Below are positions 23,903 through 32,088 of a stretch of 32,088 nt of DNA, in pieces. The position numbers were made by a program, and so were the translations under genes. The notes under the pieces are model-generated. The model was not told the origin of the DNA. It worked only from the letters and a program-made list of their open reading frames with translations, and did no database searches. Position 1 is the stretch's first letter. Each line of letters opens with the position of its first letter. The stretch comes from Phycisphaerales bacterium. Lineage in GTDB: Bacteria; Planctomycetota; Phycisphaerae; Phycisphaerales; UBA1924. Location: assembly GCA_029260475.1 (NCBI GenBank), contig JAJDDE010000052.1:1-32088 (forward strand). Direction: 5' to 3'.

Positions 23903-26900
23903 ATCGCGAGCGCTTCTGCCCGTCGGTCGCGCCCTTCAACCGCGCCGAAGACACGCGCCATCCCGGCGGTCATCTCCAAGACGAGTGACAGCGTCAGCGG
24001 CACGAGCATCAGCGTGAAGACCGTGGACACCATGAGCCCTCCCACAACAACCGAACCGAGCCCACGGTAGAGCTCCGATCCCGCGCCGGGGAAGAGCACG
24101 AGCGGGAGCATCCCGCCGACGGATGTCAGGGTGCTCATGAAGACCGGGCGGATACGCGTGCGGACGGACTCGATCACCGCGTCGTGCATGCCGAGCTTGA
24201 TGGGGTTCCCCTCGTCGTCCTTATCGAAGCCGCGCAGGTAATTGAGCGACTGGTGAACGATGAGGATCGCGTTGTTCACCACGATGCCGACGAGGATCAC
24301 GAAGCCGAGCATGGTGAGCACGTCGAGGTTCTGCACCCCGATGAGCGGGTCGGCGAGGGTCTGCTTGTGCACGATCGACAGGCCCGCGAATCCCCCCACC
24401 ACCGCCAGCGGCACCGAGAACATCACGACGAACGGGTACACGAAGCTCTCGAAGAGCGCACACATCAGGAGGTAGGTCACGACGAGGGCCCAAATGAATC
24501 GCGCCGTGACGAGCTGGGGGTTCGTGCCGAAGCCGATCGCGAGTCCCGCGAGGATCGCGCCGAGGCAGAGGAACCCGATCGCGCCGTAGAGGAGCCGTGT
24601 CGGGTGCGCTTCGGCGCGGGTCGCCTTGACCGCGCTGAAAACGGAACAGCCCAAAGCGATGAGCATGACGAAGATGCCGAAGAAGTACACACCCGTGCGC
24701 ACGCTGGCGGACTTCGGGGTCGTCTTGTCTCCGAGGAGCGCGGAGTAGACCTGGTCGAGCTTCGCGGCGGTGCCCTCGTACCTCACCTGCATCGTCCGGT
24801 CGATCGCGCCCGAGGCGCGGAGCGGGGCGATGAACTGGCTCTCAAGCAGCTCCTGCCCCTCCGCGACGGGCATCCCGTCGGGGAGTGTGACGGCGAGGCG
24901 GATCGCGGGGAGCTCTTCCACGCGGACGATCTCCTGCGGCGCCGTCCCCTCGTCGAATCGGATCAGCGATTCCATCGGCACGATCGGGCCGGCGGGGGTG
25001 GCGATCGGGATGTCCGCGAGCTGCTGGAGATGCTCGAGACTCCCGCCCTTGGGCAGGAGACGGATGTCGATCGCCTTGTTCTCTGTCTGGAAATCGCCCG
25101 CGTAGGCGCCGTCGAAGAGCGCACGGACCGCGGTGCCCATGTCCGAGGGGCGCAGGCCGAGTTCGAGCCCGAGGTCAGAGACATGAACGCGCGTCTCGGG
25201 CTGGTCGAGGTTGAAGTTCGAGGGTGTGCCCCGGAGGCTCGTGTAGCCGAAATCGGGCGATCGCCCGAGCGCGTTGAAGAGCTGGTTCATCGCGTCGGTG
25301 ACCTTCGCGAGATCGGGGCCGAGGATCTCGACGTCGATCGCGGTGCCACCACCGAAGCTGCGCCCGAAAAGGGATGATTGTCCGGCACCGCCGTACGAGT
25401 CGGGCACCCCGGACATCGCTCCGCTCAGCAGGAAGCCGATGGGCTTCACACGCTCGGGGTTGATGCTCGTGCCGCCGCAGAACATCTGGGTACCGAAGGC
25501 CCCGATAAAGAAGTTATTGGCGCGGACGGGGTTGAAAGTGTGCCCGGTTTGTCCGTCCACGATGTCGGCGAGGGTGGACTCATCGATCGCGGGTAGATCC
25601 GGATCTTGTAGATAAGGGCCGACCTTGGCCTCGATGCGTTCGGCGATCATCTCGCGCTGCTCGACGGAGTATCCGGGCGGGATGAGCAGGCCGCCAAAGA
25701 CGAGGTTCTTATTACCCGCGGGCAGATAGTCGGCCGGGGGCATAAGCACCACCGCGCCCACGAGGCTGGCGATCGCCATGACCGCGATGATCGCGGGGCG
25801 CACCGTCCAGCCACGCCAGCCGGTCATCAGCCAACCGATGAGCTGGGCGTATCGATCGGTTAGGAAGGCCAGCGTAGGGGCGAGACCGAAGAGCGAAGTG
25901 ATCGCGTCGCGGATCGGGCGTTTCACGTGCGTCTTGCGTTCGCCGAAGAAGTGGGCGCAGGCGGCGGGGATGACCGTGATCGATACCAGCAGCGAGAGCG
26001 ATACGGAGGCGACGATCGCCAACGAGATATCACGGAAGAGCTGCCCGGCCTCCTCCTGGATCGTGAGGATCGGCACGAAGACGGCGACGGTGGTGAGTGT
26101 CGAAGCGAGGACCGCGCCCCACACCTCCTTGCCCCCCTCGTACGCGGCGCGCACCGGCGGCTTGCCCATCGCCCTGTGACGGTCGATGTTCTCGAGCACC
26201 ACGATCCCGTTGTCCACCACCATGCCCACCGCGAAGGCGAGCCCCGCGAGGGAGATGACGTTCAGCGTGCGCCCGAGCACGAGCAGCACGAGGAAGGTGC
26301 CGATCACCGAGATCGGGATCGCGAGCGCGATGACGCCCGTCGCGACGAAGGAGCGGAGGAAGACCAGCAGCACGAGGATCGCGATGCCTCCGCCGACCCA
26401 GAGGTTCTGCGTTACGAGAGAGATCGCGCTGTTGATATAGACCGTTTCGTCGTAGACCTGACGGATGCGGAGGTGCTTCCCTTGCACGGGGTGGAGCCCG
26501 GGGAGGACGTCCTCCTTGATGACGTCGAGCTTGCCGCGGATGCCTTCCATGACTTTCATGACGTTGGACCCCGAGCGCTGGATCGCGTTGATCGCGATCG
26601 CCTCGTTGCCCATCGACCGCACGAAGCCGCGCCGTTTGACATGGTCGAGGCGGACGACCGCGACGTCCTTCACGAAGACCGGGTCGCCGTCGCGGTAGGT
26701 GATGACGGTGTCGAGGATGTCCTGTTCGCTCGCGAACTGCCCGATCACGCGGACGCGATAGTCGCGCTTGCCCTCAGAGATGGTGCCCGCCGAGACGTTG
26801 CGGTTCTCGTTGCGCAGCGCCTCGAGGACTTGCAGGTGGTTGAGGTTCAGGAGCGCGAGCTTCTCGTTGTCGATCTCGACGCGCATCTCTCGTTCGCGCC

Positions 26901-27459
26901 CGCCGTAGACGTTCACGACCGCGACGCCGTCTACGCGCTCGAGCTCGGGCTTGAGGCGCCGGTCGATCGCGTCCAGGAGCGTCGTGATGTCGAAGCCCTC
27001 GGCGGCCTCGCGGTGCTTGGGGGCGATGTCCAGGATGATCCACGTGATCGCGCCGTCGGGCGTGTTCTCCGCGTCCTGGATGACCGGCTCGTCCACCTCG
27101 TCGGGATAATCGGGCACCTGACGGAGCGAGTCGGAGACCTCGGTGCGTGCTTTCTCGGGGTCGGTGCCGACGAAGAACTCGAGGGTGATCGTCGAGGCAC
27201 CCTCGGAGGCGGTCGCTGTCATCTTCTTGAGACCGTTGAGGTTCTTGAGAACCTCCTCCTGCTCCTTCACGATCTCATCGATGATCTCCTCGGGCGTGCG
27301 CCCGGTCCACCCGGTCTCGACGGTGATGATGGGCTCATCGACGTTGGGCGTGAGCTGGATCGGGATCGCGCCGAAGCCGATGAGCCCGAACATCACGATC
27401 AGGATGACGCCGACGGCGATCGTGACCGGGCGTGCGATGGAGTAGCGGACGATGTCCAT
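23899..27459 (-). CDS. RND-family efflux permease (HAE1-like)
   Basis: A 1186-residue inner-membrane drug/proton antiporter that exports hydrophobic compounds through a periplasmic adaptor. TM1 begins MDIVRYSIARPVTIAVGVIL. LTPNVDEPIITVETGWTG, GAITWIILDI and GREREMRVEID belong to the porter domain. TM4 carries GMVVDNGIVVLENIDRHRAM (about 410-430), with one Asp where AcrB has two. The TM10 region has GIVVNNAILIVHQS (about 1056-1070), without the AcrB lysine; this VDN/VNN pairing is usual in non-AcrB branches. Length exceeds AcrB by about 140 residues, largely from two extra hydrophobic segments before the FESFVYPFVVMFSVPLAVVGG helix. The adaptor gene precedes it by 27 bp. No TolC-like gene is present. 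Confidence 0.93.
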   Translation of the reverse strand: MDIVRYSIARPVTIAVGVILIVMFGLIGFGAIPIQLTPNVDEPIITVETGWTGRTPEEIIDEIVKEQEEVLKNLNGLKKMTATASEGASTITLEFFVGTDPEKARTEVSDSLRQVPDYPDEVDEPVIQDAENTPDGAITWIILDIAPKHREAAEGFDITTLLDAIDRRLKPELERVDGVAVVNVYGGREREMRVEIDNEKLALLNLNHLQVLEALRNENRNVSAGTISEGKRDYRVRVIGQFASEQDILDTVITYRDGDPVFVKDVAVVRLDHVKRRGFVRSMGNEAIAINAIQRSGSNVMKVMEGIRGKLDVIKEDVLPGLHPVQGKHLRIRQVYDETVYINSAISLVTQNLWVGGGIAILVLLVFLRSFVATGVIALAIPISVIGTFLVLLVLGRTLNVISLAGLAFAVGMVVDNGIVVLENIDRHRAMGKPPVRAAYEGGKEVWGAVLASTLTTVAVFVPILTIQEEAGQLFRDISLAIVASVSLSLLVSITVIPAACAHFFGERKTHVKRPIRDAITSLFGLAPTLAFLTDRYAQLIGWLMTGWRGWTVRPAIIAVMAIASLVGAVVLMPPADYLPAGNKNLVFGGLLIPPGYSVEQREMIAERIEAKVGPYLQDPDLPAIDESTLADIVDGQTGHTFNPVRANNFFIGAFGTQMFCGGTSINPERVKPIGFLLSGAMSGVPDSYGGAGQSSLFGRSFGGGTAIDVEILGPDLAKVTDAMNQLFNALGRSPDFGYTSLRGTPSNFNLDQPETRVHVSDLGLELGLRPSDMGTAVRALFDGAYAGDFQTENKAIDIRLLPKGGSLEHLQQLADIPIATPAGPIVPMESLIRFDEGTAPQEIVRVEELPAIRLAVTLPDGMPVAEGQELLESQFIAPLRASGAIDRTMQVRYEGTAAKLDQVYSALLGDKTTPKSASVRTGVYFFGIFVMLIALGCSVFSAVKATRAEAHPTRLLYGAIGFLCLGAILAGLAIGFGTNPQLVTARFIWALVVTYLLMCALFESFVYPFVVMFSVPLAVVGGFAGLSIVHKQTLADPLIGVQNLDVLTMLGFVILVGIVVNNAILIVHQSLNYLRGFDKDDEGNPIKLGMHDAVIESVRTRIRPVFMSTLTSVGGMLPLVLFPGAGSELYRGLGSVVVGGLMVSTVFTLMLVPLTLSLVLEMTAGMARVFGAVEGRDRRAEALAI

Positions 27460-27486
27460 GCGGATGTGCTCCTGAAGCGGTCGAAT

Positions 27487-28626
27487 TCAGCCACCCTGCT
27501 GAGCAGGCGCGGGCTGCTGCGGGTTGTCCAGGTCGTTGAGGGGCTGTGAGGGGAAGAGGCGTTCGTTGCCCTCGATCACGAACTGCGTGCCGGGCTTGAT
27601 GTTGGCACCACGCACGACGAAGCGGTCACCGACGCGCCAGCGGACCTCGAACCGGACGGGGATCGCGACGCCGCCCGCGTTCATGTAGGCGAAGGCGCCC
27701 CCGCCGTCGCGTAGGAGCGCGTCTTTATGGATCGTGACCGCCTCCTCGTTGCGGCTGGTCGGGACCAACGCGCGGACGGACATGCCCGGCTTCAACGCGC
27801 CGTCGGGGTTCTTCAGGCGCACGCGGATCGGGAACGTCCGAGCGAGTTGATCGCCCGAAGCGATCACGGTCACGTCGCTGGACTCGATGAGTTCGTTGAG
27901 CGCGGGGATCTCGAGCTGGACCGTGGTGTTCTCCGCGCGGAGCGTGCTCAGGTAGCTCTCGGGGACGCCGATGTACGCGTCGATCGTGTCGAGGCCCACG
28001 AGCTCGACGACCGTGCCGCCCACGCCAACCCACGCGCCGACCTCCGTGTGCTTCGCGACGATCTGCCCGTTGAAGGGCGCACGGATCGTGCGGTCTTCGA
28101 GCACCTGACGCGCGAATGCGAGCTCCTGCATCGCGGCGACGAGGTCCGCCTGCGCGACGCGGACGCGGGCCTCCATGCCTTGGATCGAGATCTGCGCGTC
28201 CTCGATCTCGCTGTCGGAGACCGAACCGGCGTTCTGCGCATCGGTGAGACGCGCGTAATCGCGTTCGGCCTGGCGGAGACTCGACTCGGCCACGCTGACG
28301 GACGCCCGCTTGCCGTCCTCTTCGGCTTCGAGCCGGTTCACCTCGATCTGCGCACGCCGGGGGTCTAGCGTCGCGATGACATGCCCCTCCTCGATGATGT
28401 CACCGACATCGATCGAGAGCGTGCGCACGAGGCCTTCCTCCTCGGCGGCCACCATGGAGCGGCGGGTCGCGAAGAGGCTGCCGCTGACCGAGCGCATGAT
28501 CATGACCTCCTGCTGCCTCGCCTCGTCGAAGCGGACGAGGGCCGGGGGCGGCCCGCCGCTCGGCTGGGCGAGCGTGAAGGGTGCGAGCACCATCGTCGCG
28601 ATGAGGCCCATGACTCGTGTGTTCAT
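27487..28626 (-). CDS. RND efflux periplasmic adaptor (HlyD/AcrA family)
   Basis: A 379-residue membrane-fusion protein linking the RND pump encoded next to an outer-membrane channel. The signal peptide is MNTRVMGLIATMVLAPFTLAQ; no lipobox follows, so it is probably not a lipoprotein. The lipoyl half-motifs are EGLVRTLSIDVGDIIEEGHVIATLD and RTIRAPFNGQIVAKHTEVGAWVGVGGTVVELV. Between them is a coiled-coil hairpin (about 108-180, for example EVNRLEAEEDGKRASVSVAE). The beta-barrel region contains FPIRVRLKNPDGALKPGMSVRA. The ATG at 28626 overlaps the MarR stop (ATGA), and the pump gene follows by 27 bp, so marR-adaptor-pump is a single operon. Confidence 0.93.
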   Translation of the reverse strand: MNTRVMGLIATMVLAPFTLAQPSGGPPPALVRFDEARQQEVMIMRSVSGSLFATRRSMVAAEEEGLVRTLSIDVGDIIEEGHVIATLDPRRAQIEVNRLEAEEDGKRASVSVAESSLRQAERDYARLTDAQNAGSVSDSEIEDAQISIQGMEARVRVAQADLVAAMQELAFARQVLEDRTIRAPFNGQIVAKHTEVGAWVGVGGTVVELVGLDTIDAYIGVPESYLSTLRAENTTVQLEIPALNELIESSDVTVIASGDQLARTFPIRVRLKNPDGALKPGMSVRALVPTSRNEEAVTIHKDALLRDGGGAFAYMNAGGVAIPVRFEVRWRVGDRFVVRGANIKPGTQFVIEGNERLFPSQPLNDLDNPQQPAPAQQGG

Positions 28627-29186
28627 GAATCGTCTCCGGTGTCGAGATCGGTGCGCGTCACATCGACGCGCCCCGCGTTGAGGTCGTGGCTGAGGAGGTC
28701 GAGATTGGCGACCAGATGGCTGAGGTTGGATCGGATGGACTCGATGTCCTTCGGCGAGAGGCCCTCGAGCAGGCGACCGACGAAGCCGTTGCCGCGCGCA
28801 CACGCGCGGTGCAAGCGGGCGCGTCCCTCATCGGTCAGGCGCACGAAAACAGAACGGCCCTTGCCCGGCACGTTGTACCGCTCAACGAGCCCCTCCTCCT
28901 CGACCGCCGCGAGCATGCGGCTGATGTTCTGCACGCTCAGCAGCAGCGCGTTCTGCGACAGCTCGGTGACGGTCGGGCATTCGCCGGCCTGCTCGTGGTC
29001 GTCGATCGCGCCGAGCAGCAGCCATCGCGAACTCGTGAGCCCGAGGTCACTGACGTACCGCTCGGAGGTCCGCATCATCAGGTTGCTGAGGACGAAGATC
29101 TCACGGCACAGCGGCGCATCGTCCCACTGCTCGAGGACGAAGGGCTGGTGCGCGGATTCGGATGGATCAAGGGCCCGGTCGTTCAC
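28623..29186 (-). CDS. MarR-family transcriptional regulator
   Basis: A 187-residue winged-helix repressor. Helices from REIFVLSNLMMRTSERYVSD precede LTSSRWLLLGAID. The recognition region is CPTVTELSQNALLLSVQNIS, and the wing is GLVERYNVPGKGRSVFVRLTDEG with the D-x-R-S-x(3)-LT pattern of the family. A long C-terminal helix follows. MarR proteins bind palindromic operators as dimers and are released by small phenolic or drug-like ligands. An 18-bp near-palindrome overlapping the likely -35 box lies 28 bp upstream, consistent with autorepression. The start is GTG at 29186, with a TAGCGT box 5 nt before it. The first ~25 residues are acidic and less conserved. Confidence 0.92.
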   Translation of the reverse strand: MNDRALDPSESAHQPFVLEQWDDAPLCREIFVLSNLMMRTSERYVSDLGLTSSRWLLLGAIDDHEQAGECPTVTELSQNALLLSVQNISRMLAAVEEEGLVERYNVPGKGRSVFVRLTDEGRARLHRACARGNGFVGRLLEGLSPKDIESIRSNLSHLVANLDLLSHDLNAGRVDVTRTDLDTGDDS

Positions 29187-29191
29187 GCCCG

Positions 29192-29220
29192 ACGCTAGAC
29201 GCGGGCGGGGACCAAGTCAA
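29192..29220 (-). promoter_or_regulatory. Promoter of the marR-efflux operon
   Basis: On the minus strand TTGACT (29220-29215), a 17-bp spacer and TAGCGT (29197-29192) form a plausible sigma70-type promoter. The -10 box is 5 nt from the GTG start, so the mRNA would be leaderless. Confidence 0.55.
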
Positions 29221-29231
29221 CGTGTTGATTT
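29214..29231. promoter_or_regulatory. Probable MarR operator palindrome
   Basis: AAGTCAAC-GT-GTTGATTT is an 18-bp inverted repeat with 7 of 8 arm positions matching; the core TCAAC-GT-GTTGA is perfect. It overlaps the -35 box of the marR promoter, where a bound repressor would block RNA polymerase. Length and symmetry suit a MarR dimer. Confidence 0.65.
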
Positions 29232-29258
29232 AACCCGACAGCGAAGTCCCCTGGGTGA

Positions 29259-30620
29259 TCAGGCCGACTCCTTGCGGACCACGCGGATCTCCGAGAGCGA
29301 CTTGGGGTTCTCGACGAACTCCTCATCGATCACGAACTGCACGTTCTCGCCCGAGGCGTCGGGGAGGTCGTAGAGCACCTGGAGCATCATGTCCTCCATG
29401 ACCGCGCGGAGGCCGCGAGCGCCCGTCTTGCGGGCGATGGCCTTCTTCGCGATCGCCTTGAGCGCGTTCTCGGTGAAGGTGAGTTCAGCACCCTCGAGCT
29501 GGAACATGAACTGGTACTGCTTGATCAGCGCGTTCTTGGGCTCGGTGAGGATCATGATCATCGTCTCGAGGTCCAGCGGCATCAGCGGGGTGACGACGGG
29601 GAGGCGCCCGACGAGCTCGGGGATCATGCCGTACTCGATGACGTCCTCGGTGGTGACCTCCGAGAGGATCTTCATGGACTCGGCGGGGTCCACGTACTGA
29701 TCGGGCTCGGCGGCGAAGCCGATGCGACGCTTGCCGACGCGCCGGCGGATGACATCCTCGAGGCCGACGAAAGCGCCGCCGCAGATGAAGAGAATGTTCG
29801 AGGTATCCAGCTGGATGTACTGCTGCTCGGGGTGCTTACGCCCGCCCTGGGGCGGGACGTTGGCGACGGTGCCCTCGAGCATCTTGAGCAGCGACTGCTG
29901 GACGCCCTCGCCCGACACGTCGCGCGTGATGCTGACGTTGTTCGAGGTCTTGCCGACCTTGTCGATCTCATCGATGTAGATAATGCCGCGCTGCGCGGAC
30001 TCGAGGTCGTAGTCGGCGGCCTGCAGGAGCTTGAGCAGCAGGTTCTCGACGTCCTCGCCGACGTAGCCCGCTTCGGTGAGCGTGGTGGCGTCGGCGATGG
30101 CGAAGGGCACGTTCAGGATGCGCGCCAGCGTCTTGGCGAGCAGCGTCTTGCCCGAGCCTGTGGGGCCGATGAGCAGGACGTTGGACTTGTCGAGCTCGAC
30201 GGGGGCCTCCTCGTTGTCGAGCTGCAGCAGACGCTTGTAGTGGTTGTGCACCGCGACGGAGATGGTCTTCTTGGCGAGGAGCTGACCGACAATGTACTGG
30301 TCGGAGAATTCCTTGATCTGACGGGGCGTGGGCACCTCGCCCAACGCGGCGCTGCCGGTGGAGACGCGTCGCTTCTCCTGCTTGAAGATGTTCTGGCAGA
30401 GGTCCACGCAATTGCAGCAGATGTAGACGTCGCTGGGGCCCTCGACCATGGGGCCCACCTCGCGTGAGGTCTTGCCGCAGAACGAGCAGGTGGTGACCTT
30501 GCGTCCGCGGAAGCCTCCACCCCCGGTGCCGGAAGAACCCGAGCCTCCGGAACCCTTGGAGCCTGAGCCGCCGCCGTTGGGGTTCGTGGGTCCGTTTCCG
30601 TCGTTTCGATTGCTAGACAT
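29259..30620 (-). CDS. clpX: ATP-dependent Clp protease ATP-binding subunit ClpX
   Basis: A 453-residue AAA+ unfoldase that feeds tagged proteins into ClpP. The zinc-binding domain has C45-x2-C48 and C68-x2-C71. Walker A is GPTGSGKT (151-158), pore loop GYVGED (184-189), Walker B IIYIDEID (211-218), and the RKH loop is in [16 protein letters not shown]. An IGF tripeptide in RRIGFAAEP is the ClpP-docking loop, so a ClpP partner should exist elsewhere. Residues ~10-40 are a Gly/Ser/Asn-rich low-complexity stretch before the zinc domain, longer than in E. coli ClpX (424 residues in all). The ATG at 30620 is preferred to GTG 30644 because a GAGAG stretch precedes it. It follows the SHOCT-like gene by 195 bp. 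Confidence 0.97.
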   Translation of the reverse strand: MSSNRNDGNGPTNPNGGGSGSKGSGGSGSSGTGGGGFRGRKVTTCSFCGKTSREVGPMVEGPSDVYICCNCVDLCQNIFKQEKRRVSTGSAALGEVPTPRQIKEFSDQYIVGQLLAKKTISVAVHNHYKRLLQLDNEEAPVELDKSNVLLIGPTGSGKTLLAKTLARILNVPFAIADATTLTEAGYVGEDVENLLLKLLQAADYDLESAQRGIIYIDEIDKVGKTSNNVSITRDVSGEGVQQSLLKMLEGTVANVPPQGGRKHPEQQYIQLDTSNILFICGGAFVGLEDVIRRRVGKRRIGFAAEPDQYVDPAESMKILSEVTTEDVIEYGMIPELVGRLPVVTPLMPLDLETMIMILTEPKNALIKQYQFMFQLEGAELTFTENALKAIAKKAIARKTGARGLRAVMEDMMLQVLYDLPDASGENVQFVIDEEFVENPKSLSEIRVVRKESA

Positions 30621-30686
30621 GGCTCTCTCTTCGTTCGGGGGCACGCTCGTGTTCGCGCCCGGAAAAGGCGACGCGGAGCCGTCCCG

Positions 30687-30692
30687 ATACTA
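30687..30692 (-). promoter_or_regulatory. Possible clpX -10 box (TAGTAT)
   Basis: Minus-strand TAGTAT lies 66 nt before the clpX ATG. No clear -35 element is found at 16-18 bp. It would give a leadered transcript, unlike several other genes in this window. Confidence 0.3.
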
Positions 30693-30743
30693 TCGTTCAT
30701 GACGGGGGGGCACTCCACCCCGCCCCGGTACTTCTTACGCCTT

Positions 30744-30787
30744 TCGCGTCCCTGCGAGGCCCATTATGGGCCTCATCGCGTGGGACT
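30744..30787. repeat. Strong hairpin upstream of clpX
   Basis: GAGGCCCA, a TTA loop and TGGGCCTC (30756-30774) form a perfect 8-bp stem. GCGTCCC and GTGGGAC flank it and can extend the structure with a small internal loop. No T-run follows on either strand, so it is not a standard terminator. It lies between the SHOCT-like gene and clpX and may limit read-through or stabilise an mRNA end. Confidence 0.5.
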
Positions 30788-30815
30788 CCCCGGTCTCAGC
30801 GGATGCGCGGCCTGA

Positions 30816-31175
30816 TCACGGTTCCCGTCCAGAAGGTTCTGATTCCGATGCATCCCGCTCACGAGCCCGCCGCTCGATCTCGTCCCGGAGCGGGTTGCTG
30901 CCGGGCGACATCGCGTTCAGGACCACCGCGGAGGCTTTTTGATATTCCTCCTCGGTGAGCTGCCCGTTGTCACGCATGGTCCGCAGCGTGTGGAGCGAGA
31001 CGGTATCTCCCGTACCCTCCAGCTCATCGTCTCCGATGAGTTTCTTGCGATAGCGCATGAGCACCAACGCACCGGCGAGGACCACGCCCACGAGGATCGC
31101 GACGTAGATCACCGCCTGACCGACGCTCTGCTGACGCGTCGATTGCTGCGCCACCAGAGCCGCCAGCGGGATCAT
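30816..31175 (-). CDS. Small membrane protein with SHOCT-like domain
   Basis: A 119-residue protein with one transmembrane helix (AVIYVAILVGVVLAGALVLM, residues ~21-40) and a basic RYRKK stop-transfer segment. It then has LHTLRTMRDNGQLTEEEYQKAS (about 62-83), which matches the short C-terminal SHOCT motif (L-x2-L-x2-G-xLT-xEEF-x-K) often found at the end of membrane proteins that oligomerise. The tail is charged and probably disordered. The ATG overlaps the trigger-factor stop (ATGA). It takes the place usually held by clpP between tig and clpX. Confidence 0.75.
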   Translation of the reverse strand: MIPLAALVAQQSTRQQSVGQAVIYVAILVGVVLAGALVLMRYRKKLIGDDELEGTGDTVSLHTLRTMRDNGQLTEEEYQKASAVVLNAMSPGSNPLRDEIERRARERDASESEPSGREP

Positions 31176-32088
31176 CCGACCTCGACCGCGTCCTGGTCAT
31201 CCGCTTGCTTGTTGAATTCCTCGACCGTGACGTCCTCGATCTTGGCCTTCTCCACGAGTCGATCCATGACCTTGTGCTCACGGATCTGTTGTGCGATGAA
31301 GCCGATCTGGTTCTGCTTCATGAGTTGGTCCGCCAAGTCCTGCGGCGCCATGCGACGCTGCGAGGCGATCGCGGCGATGCGTCCGGAGACCTCGTCCTGC
31401 GAGACCTCAACGTTGAACTCCTCGGCGGCCTTCGAGAGCACGAAGAAGAGCTTGAGCTCGTTGGCGGCCTGGTCGTCCGAGTTGTCGCGCATCTCGGCGA
31501 TGCGCTGCTCGACCTGCATCTCTTCCATGCCGCGATGCAGCAGGTCGAGACGGGTGCGTTGGAGGTTGCGCTCGGCCTGGCGGTGCGTGAGCTTCTCGGG
31601 GAGCTGGAACTCAACCTGATCGAGCAGCTTCTTGGCGACCTGACGACGCATCGCAGACTGCTGCTCGATGTTGGCCTGCTGGGTGAGGCGGAGCTTGAGG
31701 GACTCGCGGAGCTGGTCCTCGTCGGCGAGGCCCGAGGCCTGCACGATCTTGTCAATAGACGCGGGCACGATGCGCTCGACGCGCTCGATCTCGAAGTCGA
31801 TCACGATGTCGGCATCGCGAACACGCGGGTCCTCGTGCTGCTTGGGGCCCTTGGTTTTGACCGAAACGGAATCGCCCGGCTTGGGGCTGCCGATCTGCTT
31901 GGCGAAGTCTTCGACGTTGATGCCGAGGATCATGCCCTTGTCACCGTCATCACCCGCCGGGATCTGGATGACCGCGCCCTCGAGGTCGAGGACCGCTTCG
32001 TCACCCTCCTTGAGCTTCATGACGCCGTGACCGATGCAGTAGTCGCCCGGCACAGCCTTCTCCTGCGACTCGAGCTCGCCCTCGGCCT
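31172..32088 (-). CDS. tig: Trigger factor (3' part; start lies beyond the window)
   Basis: The frame is open to the right edge of the window, so the N-terminal ribosome-binding domain is missing. What is visible (305 residues) fits the later part of trigger factor, the ribosome-bound chaperone and peptidyl-prolyl isomerase. A divergent PPIase-like domain (GDEAVLDLEGAV, then ILGINVEDFAKQIGSPKPGD and IVIDFEIERVERIVPASID) leads to the helical C-terminal cradle (LRESLKLRLTQQANIEQQSA, LFFVLSKAAEEFNVEVSQDE, VMDRLVEKAKIEDVTVEEFN). The PPIase active site looks poorly conserved. The internal GTG at 32053 is not the start, because the coding sequence continues upstream. It is followed by the SHOCT-like gene with an ATGA overlap. 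Confidence 0.85.
   Translation of the reverse strand, partial: AEGELESQEKAVPGDYCIGHGVMKLKEGDEAVLDLEGAVIQIPAGDDGDKGMILGINVEDFAKQIGSPKPGDSVSVKTKGPKQHEDPRVRDADIVIDFEIERVERIVPASIDKIVQASGLADEDQLRESLKLRLTQQANIEQQSAMRRQVAKKLLDQVEFQLPEKLTHRQAERNLQRTRLDLLHRGMEEMQVEQRIAEMRDNSDDQAANELKLFFVLSKAAEEFNVEVSQDEVSGRIAAIASQRRMAPQDLADQLMKQNQIGFIAQQIREHKVMDRLVEKAKIEDVTVEEFNKQADDQDAVEVG

Noticed and set aside
25927-27549. 540-residue plus-strand ORF opposite the RND gene
   Set aside because: Shadow ORF rich in Asp/Arg/Glu repeats; the opposite strand encodes a convincing RND pump.

Overview
The window is a dense, high-GC (roughly two-thirds G+C by eye) bacterial chromosomal segment. Gene content suggests Planctomycetota, most likely a Phycisphaerae-type lineage: a DUF1570-like HEGWH lipoprotein, a GAF-SpoIIE phosphatase with RsbW/RsbV-like partners, a ParA gene paired with a degenerate MinD/FlhG-like gene, and an enlarged ValRS. 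That assignment is inference from protein style; there is no rRNA here. Genes are tightly packed, many joined by 4-bp ATGA/GTGA overlaps, and only one gap exceeds 300 bp.

Layout. 1-1278: end of a peptide ABC transporter (DppC-like tail, DppD-like ATPase). 1308-3080: a glycosyltransferase-like gene and a small secreted protein. 3082-4546 (minus): TPR membrane protein and QueD. 4638-9868: valyl-tRNA synthetase coupled to a lipoprotein with a zincin motif. valS carries an in-frame 550-bp REP/RAYT transposon (5962-6511) bounded by perfect 33-bp inverted repeats. 9869-10201: no gene, but four hairpins ending in a strong intrinsic terminator, probably a small RNA. 10202-11422 (minus): MFS transporter. 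11490-11563: tRNA-Arg(CCG) with a clear promoter. 11576-14781 (minus): ribH-nusB-ftsY followed by a GAF-SpoIIE phosphatase. 14845-15825: UbiA-family membrane enzyme. 15822-17918 (minus): lipoprotein, RsbW-like kinase, STAS protein and MlaE permease. 17971-21454: guaA, a membrane protein and aroB. 21556-23902: ParA and a degenerate MinD/FlhG-like partner. 23899-29186 (minus): MarR regulator, periplasmic adaptor and RND pump. 29259-32088 (minus): trigger factor (cut by the window edge), a SHOCT-like membrane protein and clpX.

How the genes work together. The MarR-adaptor-RND set is a self-contained, probably autoregulated efflux operon lacking only an outer-membrane channel. The SpoIIE phosphatase, RsbW-like kinase and STAS protein have the parts of a partner-switching circuit, although an MlaE permease directly follows the STAS gene. 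Trigger factor and ClpX form a protein-quality module without clpP in between. Housekeeping genes (valS, guaA, aroB, ribH, nusB, ftsY) are each coupled to less familiar neighbours.

The most notable features are the RAYT transposon read through inside valS, the probable small RNA at about 9965-10184, the ParA/pseudo-MinD pair, and TANNNT boxes lying 5-9 nt before many start codons, which suggests leaderless transcription.
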